64,000 nt of DNA from Mycogone perniciosa (taxonomy: Eukaryota > Ascomycota > Sordariomycetes > Hypocreales > Hypocreaceae), in NCBI GenBank assembly GCA_025331125.1, contig JAOALB010000039.1, positions 62,001-126,000 of the forward strand, read 5' to 3'. The notes below the pieces were generated by a model. That model saw only the letters and a list, made by a program, of their open reading frames with translations, was not told where the DNA came from and ran no database searches. Numbering within the stretch: the first letter of the stretch is position 1; every line of letters starts with the position of its first letter. The position numbers and the translations under genes were made by a program. Shown in pieces: positions 11,817 through 23,375 of the stretch.

Positions 11817-12518
11817 ATGTCCGACGAGCACCTAGATAGGGAAGCATCTCCCGCGGCAGCGCCGTCACAGCATCTACTATCGCCAGCCGCCGCAGGCAGC
11901 ATCAGCATCAACGACTCCGAGCACCGCGAGGACAGCTACGACGGCGAGACAAATGCGTCGATACCGCCGTTTGAGCCGCTGTTTACGCTCTTGACGAACA
12001 CCACCACCAACACCACCGTCCATCCGCGCGTGCATTACATCTTTAGCGATGACGACGCTTCCGTGCTGACCACGCCACAAACCGACCCGTATCTCAACCG
12101 GGCTCTCGTCGTCGACCTCGCGGCCCCGACTGCGCCGAACGGGAATTGGTCCGTCTCCTGGGCGTCGAGTTTAAGCCCCCACTTCGCCGTCACGGGGTCG
12201 GATCTCTCCGTGCAGCAACACGGCGGTGAAAACGACGGCGCTGTGATGCTCCGTGTCGAGGGTGTGGAGAACGAGCGTGTTGAGCCTCGGCCTGAGAGCA
12301 GTCTCCCCAGCTCCGGGAGCGGAATAGTGGGGAGGGAAAATGTAGAGGGTTTGGCGGAGGAATTCAGGCGCCGGATGGGGGTGTTGAGAAAAGTGGTTGG
12401 CGAGGGGGAGAAGAGAAGGGAGATGCTGAGTCGGCAGGGGGAGGAGATATACCCCGAGGAAGAGGCGGTGGGGAGTCATGATGCTGACAAGAGGGGAGAT
12501 GGCAAGGAGAATGAATGA
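11817..12518 (+). CDS. Conserved-looking hypothetical protein
   Basis: Single-exon frame of 233 codons from an ATG in good context (CACCATGTCC); the frame is also open upstream, with another ATG at 11775. I do not recognise a family. The N-terminal 50 residues are Ala/Ser/Pro-rich. A more ordered part follows (FEPLFTLLTN, VHPRVHYIFSDDD, SVSWASSLSPHFAVTGSDL), then a charged C-terminal third with EEFRRRMGVLRKVVGEGEKRR, likely helical, ending in an acidic/basic tail. No signal peptide or membrane segment is visible. The shorter start is preferred for its context. Sustained codon bias in one frame and the structured middle argue that it is real. Function unknown. Confidence 0.65.
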   Translation: MSDEHLDREASPAAAPSQHLLSPAAAGSISINDSEHREDSYDGETNASIPPFEPLFTLLTNTTTNTTVHPRVHYIFSDDDASVLTTPQTDPYLNRALVVDLAAPTAPNGNWSVSWASSLSPHFAVTGSDLSVQQHGGENDGAVMLRVEGVENERVEPRPESSLPSSGSGIVGRENVEGLAEEFRRRMGVLRKVVGEGEKRREMLSRQGEEIYPEEEAVGSHDADKRGDGKENE

Positions 12519-13261
12519 AATCAGGGAGGATGGATATTTCCCTACGAACGACAATGGCATTGTGGACAACACCGAATCTAGAGTGAAGATTCCCCTCGAC
12601 ACCACCCCGACATCATCTATTTCAACTAAACGAAATCTCTCATGACGACATGTCTTGTTTTCTTTCTTTTCTCTTTTTCTGGAACTGGTAATGGCGCAGG
12701 AAGATTTAGGCACCCGAAAGCATCGTTGGGCGTATGGCTTGGATTTACGAGAAAGACTTGGTCACGGCGATTATGACAACGTCGTTTGGTTCTCCCCTCT
12801 TTGGCAACTCAGCCAAGATAATTATGACATTTACATACGGGACGAAGCCAAGGATCTAGAAGGGAAATACTGTATTAAGACTTTGTGCTGAGCGCCTCGT
12901 ATGCTAAACTCCAACAAGAAATTCCTCCCAGACAACGGCCTAACAGAAAAAGACACAAACGAGAGCAAACAAAAAGACAATCCAATCCAATCGGACGCCC
13001 CAGCACATAAGGGACATAAAAATTCAGGATCACTCCGCGACGGCTGACATCTCCTCCGCAGCCTCCGGAATGTTTTTTGCTCCCTCAACGCGTAGAATCC
13101 AAGTCTCTTAACAAATGAAATATCGAGTGCGTCTTGCCATATATCGATAACCAGCTTTTTATACAATGACTTCAAAAAAGAAATTCCACGAGTCTAAGAA
13201 CGCATGTTCTTCTTTTCAAGCCTCAACAACACATTACCCCTGCGTACCTCGTGACAGGCCA
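12519..13261. other. Intergenic between convergent genes
   Basis: Region between the stop of the hypothetical gene and the stop of sso1; it should hold both 3' ends. No coding frame I can support. Confidence 0.6.
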
Positions 13262-14687
13262 TTACAACGCAGCTGGTGCCATCACGGGCATGTGCAGGCG
13301 TCCTTTGGCTAGATGACTGAATCGTTCGACGGTATCCTGATCGATGGGCACACGAGCTCCAATGCGGGATGCGGGTAGTGCACGGCTAGCGAGATGAATT
13401 CCCTCGATTAGATCTCGCTTCCTCTTGCCACCACCGGAAGTTCCTCTAATAACGAAGACGTAGATGAGAACGATGATGAGGACAATGATGAGGATGGCAA
13501 CTATTCTGGTTAGAACATATCTCAAGCACGAGCGACGAGGACAACTTACTGCAAATACCCAAGCAAATCCACTTCTTCTTCCTGGTAGACCTGGCAGTGT
13601 TGACGGCTACCCCTATTTCCTCGTTACCCTTGTCGAGGTTCTCAACTACCTCCTCACCCTTCTGCTCAATCTGCATGACTGCAGCATCTTGCTGCACAAC
13701 CAGGGTATCCAGATCCTGCATGAGTTGGAACAGCTCCGTCATTTGCTGCTCAATCTTGAGGAGCTCCTTGTGGCGGTCCTGCACGGCAGTAAGCGCTGCG
13801 CGTGCTCGGCCCTGGCGGTCGCTCTGCATCAAGGCTTGGCTGAAGATCTGATTGTTACCGGTACCCTCAACAGCCGCTCTTACTTCCTCTTCTGAAGCAT
13901 CGGGACGGACAATACGGTATTGACGATCGATCTGTTTCTTCACGGCTGCTTGGAATTCGGATTCGATAGATTGGTACTTAGTGATGACTGTCTTAACCTC
14001 TCGGTCGACTCTGTCTACGTGACCACTATTTGCAGGGCTGCGACCTTCTGGTTTGGATTTGACGGCGCGGACACGATCGGCCAGCGTGCGATACGTAGCC
14101 ATGGTTTCCGTAGTTAGAGCATCGAGTTGACGGTTTGACTGGCTGGAGGATGAGCTGTCGACGTCGCTAAGAACGCGCGCCTGGAGCATTTTGATTTGCT
14201 CGAGATTGCTCTCGACTTGTCGGACGCTGTTGCTGATGTCGCGGCACTCATTTCTGATCGCGTTAGGGTCTTCGCGGGCCATGGAGCCAGCGTTCTGCGT
14301 TAAAGGAGCCATCTCGACTGTTGTGCCTGTGAGTCTGTGGTCAACTCTGGCATTGATGGGAGCTTGATCGTCTGGTCGCATACCTGCGTCAGCTTGGGCT
14401 TGGGGATATCCACGGCCGCCGGCGCCATATGGTGTCTGGTTGTAGCCTTGGGTCTGCCCATAGCCACCTTGTCCATATCCTCCTTGGTCATAACCACCTT
14501 GGCCGTAGCCGCCCTGTCCATAGCCACCAGGAGCATCGTCCCGTTGGTCATAGGGATTTTGACCTCCGCCGTATCTGTTATAGTGTTGATGTCAGTAATC
14601 GTTGTGATGCGTTCGACCAGATGTTATCGCGAGGGAGAAAAAAATTGCGACGCGCGAAGATGCTACTAACCCGTACTGTTGCGCCAT
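13262..14687 (-). CDS. sso1: Plasma-membrane syntaxin (t-SNARE), Sso1-like
   Basis: Qa-SNARE acting in exocytosis at the plasma membrane with Sec9 and Snc partners. Exons: 14687-14671 (17 nt, MAQQYG), 14574-13550 and 13500-13262, giving 426 residues. Domains: a Gly/Tyr/Gln/Asp-rich N-terminus made of GGYGQ-type units, a syntaxin Habc helical bundle (about residues 110-230), a SNARE motif containing ELFQLMQDLDTLVVQQ with the central-layer Gln, a basic RKKKW stop before the membrane, and a tail anchor (ICLGIC followed by an Ile/Val-rich stretch interrupted by the last intron). Unlike typical Sso proteins, which end a few residues after the anchor, this frame continues about 50 residues (TSGGGKRKRDLIEG to APAAL) on what would be the extracytoplasmic side. 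A missed intron there is possible but I see no good splice pair. Confidence 0.9.
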
Positions 14688-15210
14688 TGTTAGCTAAGTG
14701 GTCTACAGAGGAGACAGATGATGAATCTTGAAGCGATGATGAACGGAGGAGAGAAGCGGGTTAGAAAATGCTACCGCGTTGAGGCCTTTAGGCTCGCTGG
14801 TTGAAACGGCAACAGGAGAGAGGGATGAAACACTCACACTCATGGTGGATTTGGGCGATTAGATCTAAATGGTCTGAGGGTCTGAGGGTCTCGGAGACGC
14901 TGAGCAGTCCAATGCCCAGTCAGACGATCGATCAATTAGTGTCTCGTACGAGCAGAGCGATAGTGCAGCACCGGTCTTCGCGGCTGGTATAATTATTGCA
15001 ACAATCAGACAGATGTTGATGGAGGTTGGAGGAGTTAAAATGAGTTTATGGGACAAGTACGAAGTATGGAGGCCAAATTCCAAACAAGGGTGACCGTGGA
15101 GACTAAGATGAGGAACCGCGCGAGAGAAGGCTTAGGGGGGCGCTTGCGCCAACCGTACGGAGTACATACTGAGGTACGTAGGTAAGCCGTAGGTACCAGG
15201 CTAATAGTAG
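14688..15210. other. sso1 upstream region
   Basis: Contains the sso1 promoter and leader. Palindromic motifs TACGAAGTA (about 15057) and GTACGGAGTAC (about 15154) lie next to the transposon insertion. No gene seen. Confidence 0.55.
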
Positions 15211-15950
15211 CACTAATAGGGTGGTCCTATAATGCATCACACTCGTACCTAGATTGTATCCAAAAAGTGGATTGGTGTGGCTTTGCAGCTATTATCGCCG
15301 GTGTTAGATTTTCTTAGCCTAGCACATAAAATCTTCAACATTAATAGATATTTTATCCAAATTATTCAAATTATCCAACCACTAAAGATATCAAATTGGT
15401 CCCTGGGCTATTAATGCTGTTGGCAAAGCCACCGGCTTATCTTTTGCTAAGGCCTGTAGATATAAGGCCTTCTGCTATTATATACTATTCGCTGTGATAA
15501 AGTCCTGAAGGTCAAGTCGCAAGGTAATAAGGAAGCAGCAAAGCACCGCCACTGGCAGACGAGCTCCCAGATAACGGGCTGCCTGTAACCTGCTTATTAG
15601 CTAGGGTCATAGTAGCCAAATACAGACGCCCCGGGCGAGGCCCTTATGAACGGGCGGTTGATCCAATCAATCCAGACGATGAGGATGGGATTGATAAGAT
15701 AGATATTTGATGAACAGGAGGCCACGACACGGCTCTGCGGGCTGAGGTGACTGCGTTGGAAGTGGATGTGTTAGAGGAAGAGCAGAACACTATAATTCGC
15801 TTAGATAATCATATCGCAAGCTTCATTTTTTATGTAATTTGGATAAAATAATGTACATCTCCTTGACTACGGGACCGGCATTCAGCCACAAAAAAGCCAC
15901 ACATACAACCTATGAAATGATGGATGCATTATAGGACCACCCCACTAATA
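15211..15950. mobile_element. Non-autonomous hAT-like DNA transposon with 8-bp target duplication
   Basis: Element at 15219-15942 (724 bp). Both ends carry a perfect 20-bp terminal inverted repeat, GGGTGGTCCTATAATGCATC, inward on each side. It is flanked directly by the 8-bp repeat CACTAATA at 15211-15218 and 15943-15950. An 8-bp duplication is characteristic of the hAT superfamily, also of P elements. Subterminal inverted matches (GTGTGGCTTT on the left, AAAAGCCACAC on the right) are also visible. The interior is AT-rich. It contains no transposase, only a frame of about 40 codons at 15717-15851 (includes TALRAEVTALEVDVLEEE) that could be a coding relic. So it is a MITE or deletion derivative mobilised in trans. 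Intact repeats and target duplication suggest insertion was not very ancient. Confidence 0.88.
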
Positions 15951-17083
15951 CCTCAGCAACTTCAAAGTACGGAGTACAAGTGTCTTATCATGAGAATGAG
16001 CTACTGGGTACGTACCACTGTACCAATCAAAAGGGGGCCTCGAATTAATATTCAGCGTTCGGAGGAGTCCGCTCAGCGAGATTATTACAGGATTAGGTGC
16101 AATACTCGGACGATTCATACTACTATTAATATTACTACAAGTACTACAAGTACTCCGTACGAGTACTCCTCCCAACCCTTTGCATATCTGCCAGATTCAT
16201 GCATCAGTCTCACGCTCAGCTCATTAAGCGCGTCTCAGATGATGGCTGGCTGTAGGCATTTTTCCCGCTGTCAGATGGACTCAACTATTTGTGGTGATAA
16301 TTGGACCCCAGCGGGCGCAGCATCATCCTGCATCGGAAAGGCCCAATTTGCAGCGCAGCAAAAAAGGTGGGCTTGGTGAAACAATATGGAAAAATACCAG
16401 TGGCGCTCTGAGCAGGGGGCTGCGAAATCAGGCTTCCTGATCATCAACCAGAAAATCTTCTGCAGATCTACTCCGTACATGAAGCTCGCTTAGGTACTCT
16501 TATGTCGCATTTTTTTTGGTTCAACCTGGTTCGGGAACTTGCGAAGAATCTGCCTGAGACTCGGAAAGCTTCTCGGGGCTGATGGGACTATCGCTTTCTC
16601 CCAAAGCTTGTATCCTAGAGCTGAACCTGTGCAGAGGAGGCTCCAACAATAATCCGCCTGTTCTGTGGCTAATAATTCGCGGGGCGCTGCAGCCAGCATC
16701 TTCAGACTTCAGCTCCGCCTTGCGCCACAGCACACGCAGGCGAGTGGGCTGGTGTGGGCTCCGTCGACTGGAGCCAACGATTTGTAACCGTCTACTCCGT
16801 AGATGGGCGAAATTCTAAAAAAAGATCCTTACTCAGATCCTACGATACGAGATGCTGAGCATAGGCTAAGTTGTGGAAATGGTATTAGAACACTCTGTCA
16901 TCGACTTATACCACCTACCTACTACTACTCGTGCTACGTCCTTGGTCAGCCTTGGCTCAAATTCTCGATAATCGTATTCTTCCTAACGACTAGTTCGACA
17001 TTAGGACTTTGTTTGGAGCAGTATGACTATCAATGATATTGTTCAATCCCCTATTGTCCATCTCTTACAACAATCCTTCTCGT
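15951..17083. other. Intergenic, no gene seen
   Basis: Between the hAT-like element and the MEMO gene. Palindromic motif copies at about 15966, 16154-16168, 16469 and 16795. Frames are short and unconvincing. Confidence 0.55.
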
Positions 17084-18117
17084 TCACAAAATAGCGTACG
17101 CAGAGACGTAGCTGACGCTTGATTGGGCAGGCCACTCAACATTCTGGTTACGCTCATATCTCACGACTTTGAAGCGACTCTTTGACTGATCGTTGATCTC
17201 CTCCACGTAGAGCTCCAGCGCAGCCATGGCAACTCCAATCGGATGTCTACCGCATACTGTATTCCTAGTCAGCCTAATGTTGTCGACAAAAGCATCTTGA
17301 CTGCCGCTTTCGACAGCCTCCATGGCTGCTTCATCAAGGAGTCGGATTGTCTCGTAGATTGGTGGTCCAGACGGCTTGGAGGTGGCCGCACGAAGAGAGG
17401 TCAACCGTCTAATATTGCCCTCGGGGGCATAAGGCGTATAGCCGTAGCGCGGTCCCCAATGACAGAAGTCTGAGCTGATGATGAAAGCGTTCTCTTCATC
17501 TTTGAGATACGAGAGCAGGAGTCGACCAAGGTCCTTCTGCACAGCTCTATCGGTGCTCCCAACGATGATGGGCACGATTACTGGGAATTCTTCCGCCGAC
17601 TCAAAAGTTTGTTGGCAGCGTTTGTAGAGATACGGCAGGTGCATCTCCAAAGAGTGCTCCTCCACATCGTCCTGGGGCAGCATATCTATCATCTCTCCCG
17701 CCTGTTTGATTCGCTCAGTTGTGTCTCGATCCACAGTGAAATCCCCGAAAGGAGTCGACCACTGGGAGAAAGTAGTCACACTGCAGCCCAAGAGCCCCAC
17801 GTAATGATCGGGCCCAAGAATGAACACTCGCTTTGCCTTGCTGAGATCGAGGCAGCTGTAGGCCCAGGCGGCGTTTTGTCCAGAGTATTCATAGCCTGCA
17901 TGACTGCCGAGGCGCAGGAGTCAGGCTGCAAGTCCCAGACTCCTATTGTTGGTGACACTTACGGTGCAATTATAATTCTCGCTCCCGGGATAGGTAGTGA
18001 AGACCCGTCGATCGTCTCGGGAACATTGGCAAGAAATCCATCGAGCATCTCCATCAACTTTTTTGGATCCTTGTTGTACCAACCATCTTCTGCCTTCGTC
18101 GCCGGTCTGGTGGCCAT
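17084..18117 (-). CDS. MEMO1-family protein
   Basis: Homologue of human MEMO1 and yeast Mho1, a fold related to class III nonheme iron dioxygenases, implicated in iron/copper redox and cell signalling. Exons: 18117-17963 and 17903-17084, giving 324 residues. The splice (GTAAGT donor, CGGCAG acceptor) joins IIIAP to HAGYEYSGQNAAWAY, restoring the conserved HAGY motif. Other family signatures follow: VFILGPDHYV (conserved His), EEHSLEMHLPYLYK, IISSDFCHWGPRYGY, TVCGRHPIGVAM (conserved Cys) and the C-terminal SSVSYVSAYA. The putative metal-site residues His, His and Cys are all present, so the protein looks intact. Length is slightly above the human protein because of a longer N-terminus and a loop around PEGNIRRLTSLRAATSK. 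Confidence 0.93.
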
Positions 18118-18631
18118 TTTCTCTTGAAATCTAAAAGGAGTTATTTCGCGAAGTGAACAAAGTATTGTTCATCGTGGAGAGATGATAAGTTAGTACCTAC
18201 TATGTAGGTTATTGCACATATCGTAGCCCCGCCTTATCATGCGGGGTTGCTGCAAGCCGGAACGTGTATTCGTCATGGACTGCATGCGTTGGACCTTCTA
18301 CTCGTATTAGTATTACTACTACAGGCAGTACTACTAATGGTACTACCTTGTACTTCGTACTTCGTACTCCATATTGCTTACTGCACTTGAGTCTTATCTA
18401 CCTGTTGTTGTTACCCAAATATGTAGCAACGATGAACAAGGAAGGTGTTTTCCTTTCTGCAACTTCTCTAAGCCACTTCAACGTCTCCCGTCATCTACTG
18501 TGCCATATCCTTTTTTCCCCCACTACGAAGTAGGAAAGACACCATATAGGTACCTAGTACTATAGTCATTTATGCGCTCCTCTCATCCATTCAAAAAGGT
18601 ATCGGGTTGTCATGATCATATATTGCTTTCA
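18118..18631. other. Intergenic, no gene seen
   Basis: Upstream of the MEMO gene. Contains a cluster of TACTTCGTACTTCGTACTCC units at about 18352-18371. No coding frame I can support. Confidence 0.55.
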
Positions 18632-20823
18632 TTAATCCACCCAAGCCCCGGGCATCATAGCCTCCTCTTTTTCTATCAATGTCCAAAACTGACACGCCAT
18701 ATATTCAAACTCCGGAGTCCATATGATTCTCCAGTCATTTGGGGAAGCTCCTATTTGTAAGTCGATTATTCGGACTGGAGTCCAGTACCTATCCCCCTTT
18801 ATCCAGTCCCGGTCCACGCGATGAATCCTCGCTCTTGGGCATCTCATTGACTTTATCATGGGTTGTCGCGGTATGCGTCGTGAATTCTCAATGGCATCGG
18901 AGTCGAAAGCTCCTTTGGTATCGTTCCACGGGTCGTGAAGGATTTTGGTTTCGCGCTGTCCGTATTGGAGCAAGTCCACGCCTGCCGATTGCAAGAGCGA
19001 AAGCCAGTGCCGAAGACTGCGATGAAACAAAGTATCCCACTGAGTGAACGGAATCACTGGCATGATATAGCAAAGAACACCCCCGATCAATGAGGTAAGC
19101 GGCGTTCCTCTCCAAGCCGGCACCTCGTGGCAATCCCAGGGAACCACTAGTTCAATGCTGCTGAGATCCTCAGGGGCGGCTGCAGATGCTACTTTTGTCA
19201 CAAATTCGGCCCAACATTCGTTGTAAACACGCCACCAGGGGAAAGGCCGTGGGTAAGTCAACAGCTTCTCGGGATATCGGCTTCCAAACCCCACAGCTGC
19301 CGAATGCATAAGTGAGAGCTTCTCGCGACTTGATAAGCTGACGTCTGACTTTGTAACCGTTCTGTCGCTTGAAAGAAGCTCCTCAATACTCTTCATATAC
19401 CATTCATGAAACACCCCAAATCGGACAGCTTCCAGCCTATCGCTGAGAGGACGAAAGTTGTACTTTTGCATGAATAGGTCCTGAAAGGTGTTGATTTCCG
19501 TGGCTGCAGGTAAAAAATCCCGGGCATAGTCCAGCAGTCTATGGGCGGGTAGGGTGTCAGGCTCCAGATATGCATCGAATAATTTTGCTATTCTCCTTGA
19601 TACCGTATCGTTGTCCAGTCTGCGATCTCTGGCAGCCTCAGCCACAAAACGGGTTATACCGGCAATAGGCGAACCTCTATCAACGAGTCAGAAATTAGTC
19701 TCAATATCTGAGGGAATCACGAACAATCGACCAGCCTCGTCGTCCAAAAAACATCGCAGACCCATGCTGAGCAGTAGCTGACATAGTTCGTATTGCTGGG
19801 AGTGTGTTGCATACTGCGAAACAGTCAGTCTCCAAGCCATTTTGCGTAGAGCGTTCATGGCACAAACATGTAGTAGCGAGTTTCCATCGTCACTCTTGTC
19901 AAAGGGCGATGCTTTTCTCTCACAGAACAACTCCCGAACACCAACCAGGTCTCCATTTTGGATTTTTGTAATAATTTCGGAGTTTTTGGGGATGATGTTA
20001 TACACACGATAGCTATATGTCCATCCCGCAATTGCTGGAGCGGATATAAGCTCATAAACAGACGTTGACAACCAACTGGGGAGCTGGATTTGCGCCTCCC
20101 AAGCTCCGGTTGCTTTGGTGTAGGCCAACGCAAACCGCCCATACTTGGACCACGTAAAAGACTCGGCTCGCCCCTTCGGTCTCCTGATGAGATTTCTGTC
20201 GTCCATTTCAGTGTATTTCTTCTTTTGTTCGCCTTGAGACCCTTTTGGCGGTGGTGGGCCAAGCTGTTGTTGTTGGACCTGCAACTGTAGGTGTAGATGT
20301 AACTCGGACGAAACTCTCTGCGCGATAGTCTCGGGATTTAGTCTCACAAGGACAGCCCTAAGCCCTCTAGTTAGTTGACAGAACGACAAAGTCTAAATTA
20401 CAAGAGTGAAACCCACATTTGGTAGGCCTGGATTGCTATTTGTAGTAATGATAGGCATCTGAGTAGTCCTTGCTCAAGCTTGTCGAGAACAGACTTCTTC
20501 GTCATAACCTTAACAGCGGCATATTTTCGTTTCATGGACCGCCCAGACTGCAGCTGTTTTCTCATGTCGTTGACCAACACCTCTAGAGAGGCATGCGCTT
20601 TCTTCGAAAGCTCAAGACTATTCTTGAAGGCGGCAGAGGCATTGTCCTGGTTGAACTGCGTCTCAATCTCGCAGAATAGAGGCTCGAGAGCTTTTCTTTG
20701 GTCAACGAGACTAACGATTCCATCTGGGACTCCTTGGAATTCTTGCCATAGTTGGTGAGTCTGGTAGATGAGGGTTGCCACGCGAGGCACAGTTTTGATG
20801 ATGTCTATGCCACCGCTGGCCAT
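18632..20823 (-). CDS. Ankyrin-like protein with fungal STAND N-terminal domain, interrupted by an in-frame TGA
   Basis: Exon 1 (20823-20417) encodes an all-helical N-terminal domain of the type that opens fungal STAND proteins (MASGGIDIIKTVPRVATLIYQ to LLQIAIQAYQ). An intron at 20416-20367 (GTGGGT donor, CAACTAACTAG end) leads to exon 2 from 20366. Exon 2 has a Gln/Pro-rich linker and weak ankyrin-like segments (IITKIQNGDLVGVRELF, DGNSLLHVCAMNA, YELCQLLLSMG). At 19690-19688 the frame hits TGA, followed by C. The same frame then stays open for another 352 codons (LVDRGSPIAGITRFVAEAARD to the stop at 18632). The 3' part has no strong domain I know. Without the stop the protein would be about 712 residues; with it, about 361. 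It is either a nonsense-mutated gene, a gene with programmed readthrough, or one with an intron I missed. Confidence 0.7.
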
Positions 20824-23375
20824 CTTTCTTTCCCTTTAGCAGATATCACACACACACAAATTATAGTTTTAAAGACGATATATGAGAAATAGTGGGAATA
20901 GAATGAAAGTTAAATTATGGAAATAAATTCACGCAAGGAGAAACTGGATGGAGAGCGAACCCATCCTCAACAGAGGCACAGCCCTCTCCGCTAGCCAGGG
21001 CAACGTGTCCATCATATGTCGGCGACATCCTGCATGGTTTGACATATGGAGACATAATTACTGTCGAACCAAAATTCGTCAGGCATGCAAGTTCCTGAGG
21101 CTTGTCACTGTGGGCGGCTCGGCGCTTATTCTATTCGCTTGCTGTACCGGGGTGGGCTGCAAGAACAGGCCTGGTGGGCTGCAAGAACAGGCCTGGTGGG
21201 CTGCATGGATACCTGAGCGCGTAATGATGAGGCTGTGAAGGTTAAGGCATTTCGTATTCCATAAAATGACGGAATTGCTCTCGAGAGTACTGTGACTGAT
21301 TGATAGCAAGATGGGAAAAGAATTATGAGTTGAAAGGTTTTTGAATCGGCAACACGCAGCTTATTGACATGCCCTCCGTGTGTAAGTCAACTATGTACGT
21401 GATGTGATGTCTTACCCATCTACTAATCTTTCACAACTACAGAACATGACAGAAAATTACATGTGCCTGAGTCTGGTGGCAAAACACGTTTGTAAGATGG
21501 CAAGGCACACTTTGATAGGGCTCCATACTTTGATAACACTACCAGTGAGCTCTCCATAATACCTACGTAGCATTTCTGACGTATGATCCCCTGAGTATTC
21601 TAGATCCCGAAATTAACATGTTATTTGTGCAACAACGAGGCTTGAATACAGCATATAGGTATGCAGGATTGGCAGCATACATGGGCGATGTCGGTGGTGT
21701 TGTTATGTAGTATACAAAGTAATGTTTCTTGCGTAACCCAAGAAGGGAGGCGTTTGGCATTTCGGTGAGGGGCACAGACTGCAGCTTTCCGATATATTGC
21801 ATGCAATTCCGATTGTTAATTTAAAATAGATGGACAAGTATGATATAAGTGCATTATCGTGGATGAGATACTTCGTAGACAGCCGTGCTAACATCCTATG
21901 AGGTGCGTATCTGGAGAAATCTAGGAATTGAGAGAGTTTTGCGTCCCCCATCCCTACAGGAGCCGACTGCGTACGAGACATGGTCAAGCTCTTCAGTTGA
22001 TGTCTCGTGCCTTTTTATCTGTTGTGCATGTCAATATTTACCAAGATGCTGCAAGCCATCCGCACTTTGTGGAGGGGAATATATGTCGTGTTGCCATGCC
22101 AAGACGAAAGATGTAAGTAATAATAGATAGTACTCTAAATATGGGTGTTTCACAGCGCACAACTTGATAGATGGGTGACTTTGGGATAATCCGCGAATCT
22201 CCTCACAAAGACTACTACTAGTACTTAGTGGGCACTCGGTAGCTCCTGTTCCATCCCCAAAGCAGTAGTCACCCGCCCTCTAGCACTGCCTAGGTGGGCA
22301 GTCTAACGCTGTGTTCCGGCGGGAGTACCGAAGCTGGTCCCGAATTGCCTGTGGTGACAGTTCTTAGTGGCGGGTTAAACGTCCCCAGGTACGGAGTACA
22401 TAAGGTAATAAATACCAGACTGACCTCTCTGTATACTTAAGTATCTACCAATCTTCAACAACTGCTAGACTGGAGCCTGGTCGGGGAATCGGTATTTGCC
22501 TTCACTACTCCGTACTAGGTACCAAGACTCAGAAGTCATGACAGTAGAGGTAGCGCAAGGGAAAAGAAAGAGATTCAAGATCAAAGCGGCGCTGGACTGG
22601 TAGTGCCAACAAGTCTACTAACGGATGGCTGTCGTAGTATCATGCAAACCTCCATGTACGGAGAAGTGCAGGTACCTCATACATACATGTCAGTGGCGCC
22701 TTTGCAGAAGAGATGATCATCACGGATTACTCCGTAAGACGGGCGCCATTCTCGTACATACGAAGGAAACTCCTCGTGCTATTAACTAACTATATAACTC
22801 CTTTTTCTTGTTTGTCGAAACCAAAAGCCCTTTAATCATCCCTCTCTTTTCGGCCCTTCTTCCTCCCTCAGCGTTGTCTAATGTCACTGACAGCTCTACT
22901 CGTAGATTGGCAGGGGGTCTCAATCTTCTCCCACTCAAGGGCGCCACCATTGCCTCCCACTACTACAAGTACCGGGCATCTTCTCCCCCAAAACAAGACT
23001 TCGCGCCGGCACTCTCCATAGTTATACCGTCCATTTCCTTCTGGAACTTTCAGTCGGTCGACGCGGAGCGAATTGGAGTGGCGCCACCAATCCAGTCGCC
23101 TAGTAACGCATTCCGGCGTGCAGAGTGCAGCAGTAAGTACGGAGTAGTAACTTAATTTACAGCGGGTTGACGCTTAAACCCCACCAAACAACAGTGGAGA
23201 GCGACCGCCTGCACTGAAACCACACCACACCATAACTCTGCGTCCTGCTGCTGCTACTTTTTCTTCCTCGCAACGTTCAACCTCTCCCGCTATCGGCCTC
23301 TTTTTTCAACAACACATACGAGCAGCAACACACGACAGCGTGCGCGCGCATTACCAGCGCTGCAATCTGTTCGCC
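20824..23375. other. Intergenic, 2.5 kb, no gene seen
   Basis: Divergent spacer between the ankyrin-like gene and the zinc transporter. Holds a 22-bp tandem repeat near 21150 and palindromic motif copies at about 22390, 22507, 22658 and 23136. Frames such as 22808-23155 end inside palindromic motifs and look spurious. The zinc transporter promoter should lie in the last kilobase. Confidence 0.6.
21151..21205. repeat. 22-bp tandem repeat, 2.5 copies
   Basis: Unit GGTGGGCTGCAAGAACAGGC plus CT, perfectly repeated at 21151-21172 and 21173-21194, then an 11-bp partial third copy. Noncoding. Confidence 0.9.
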
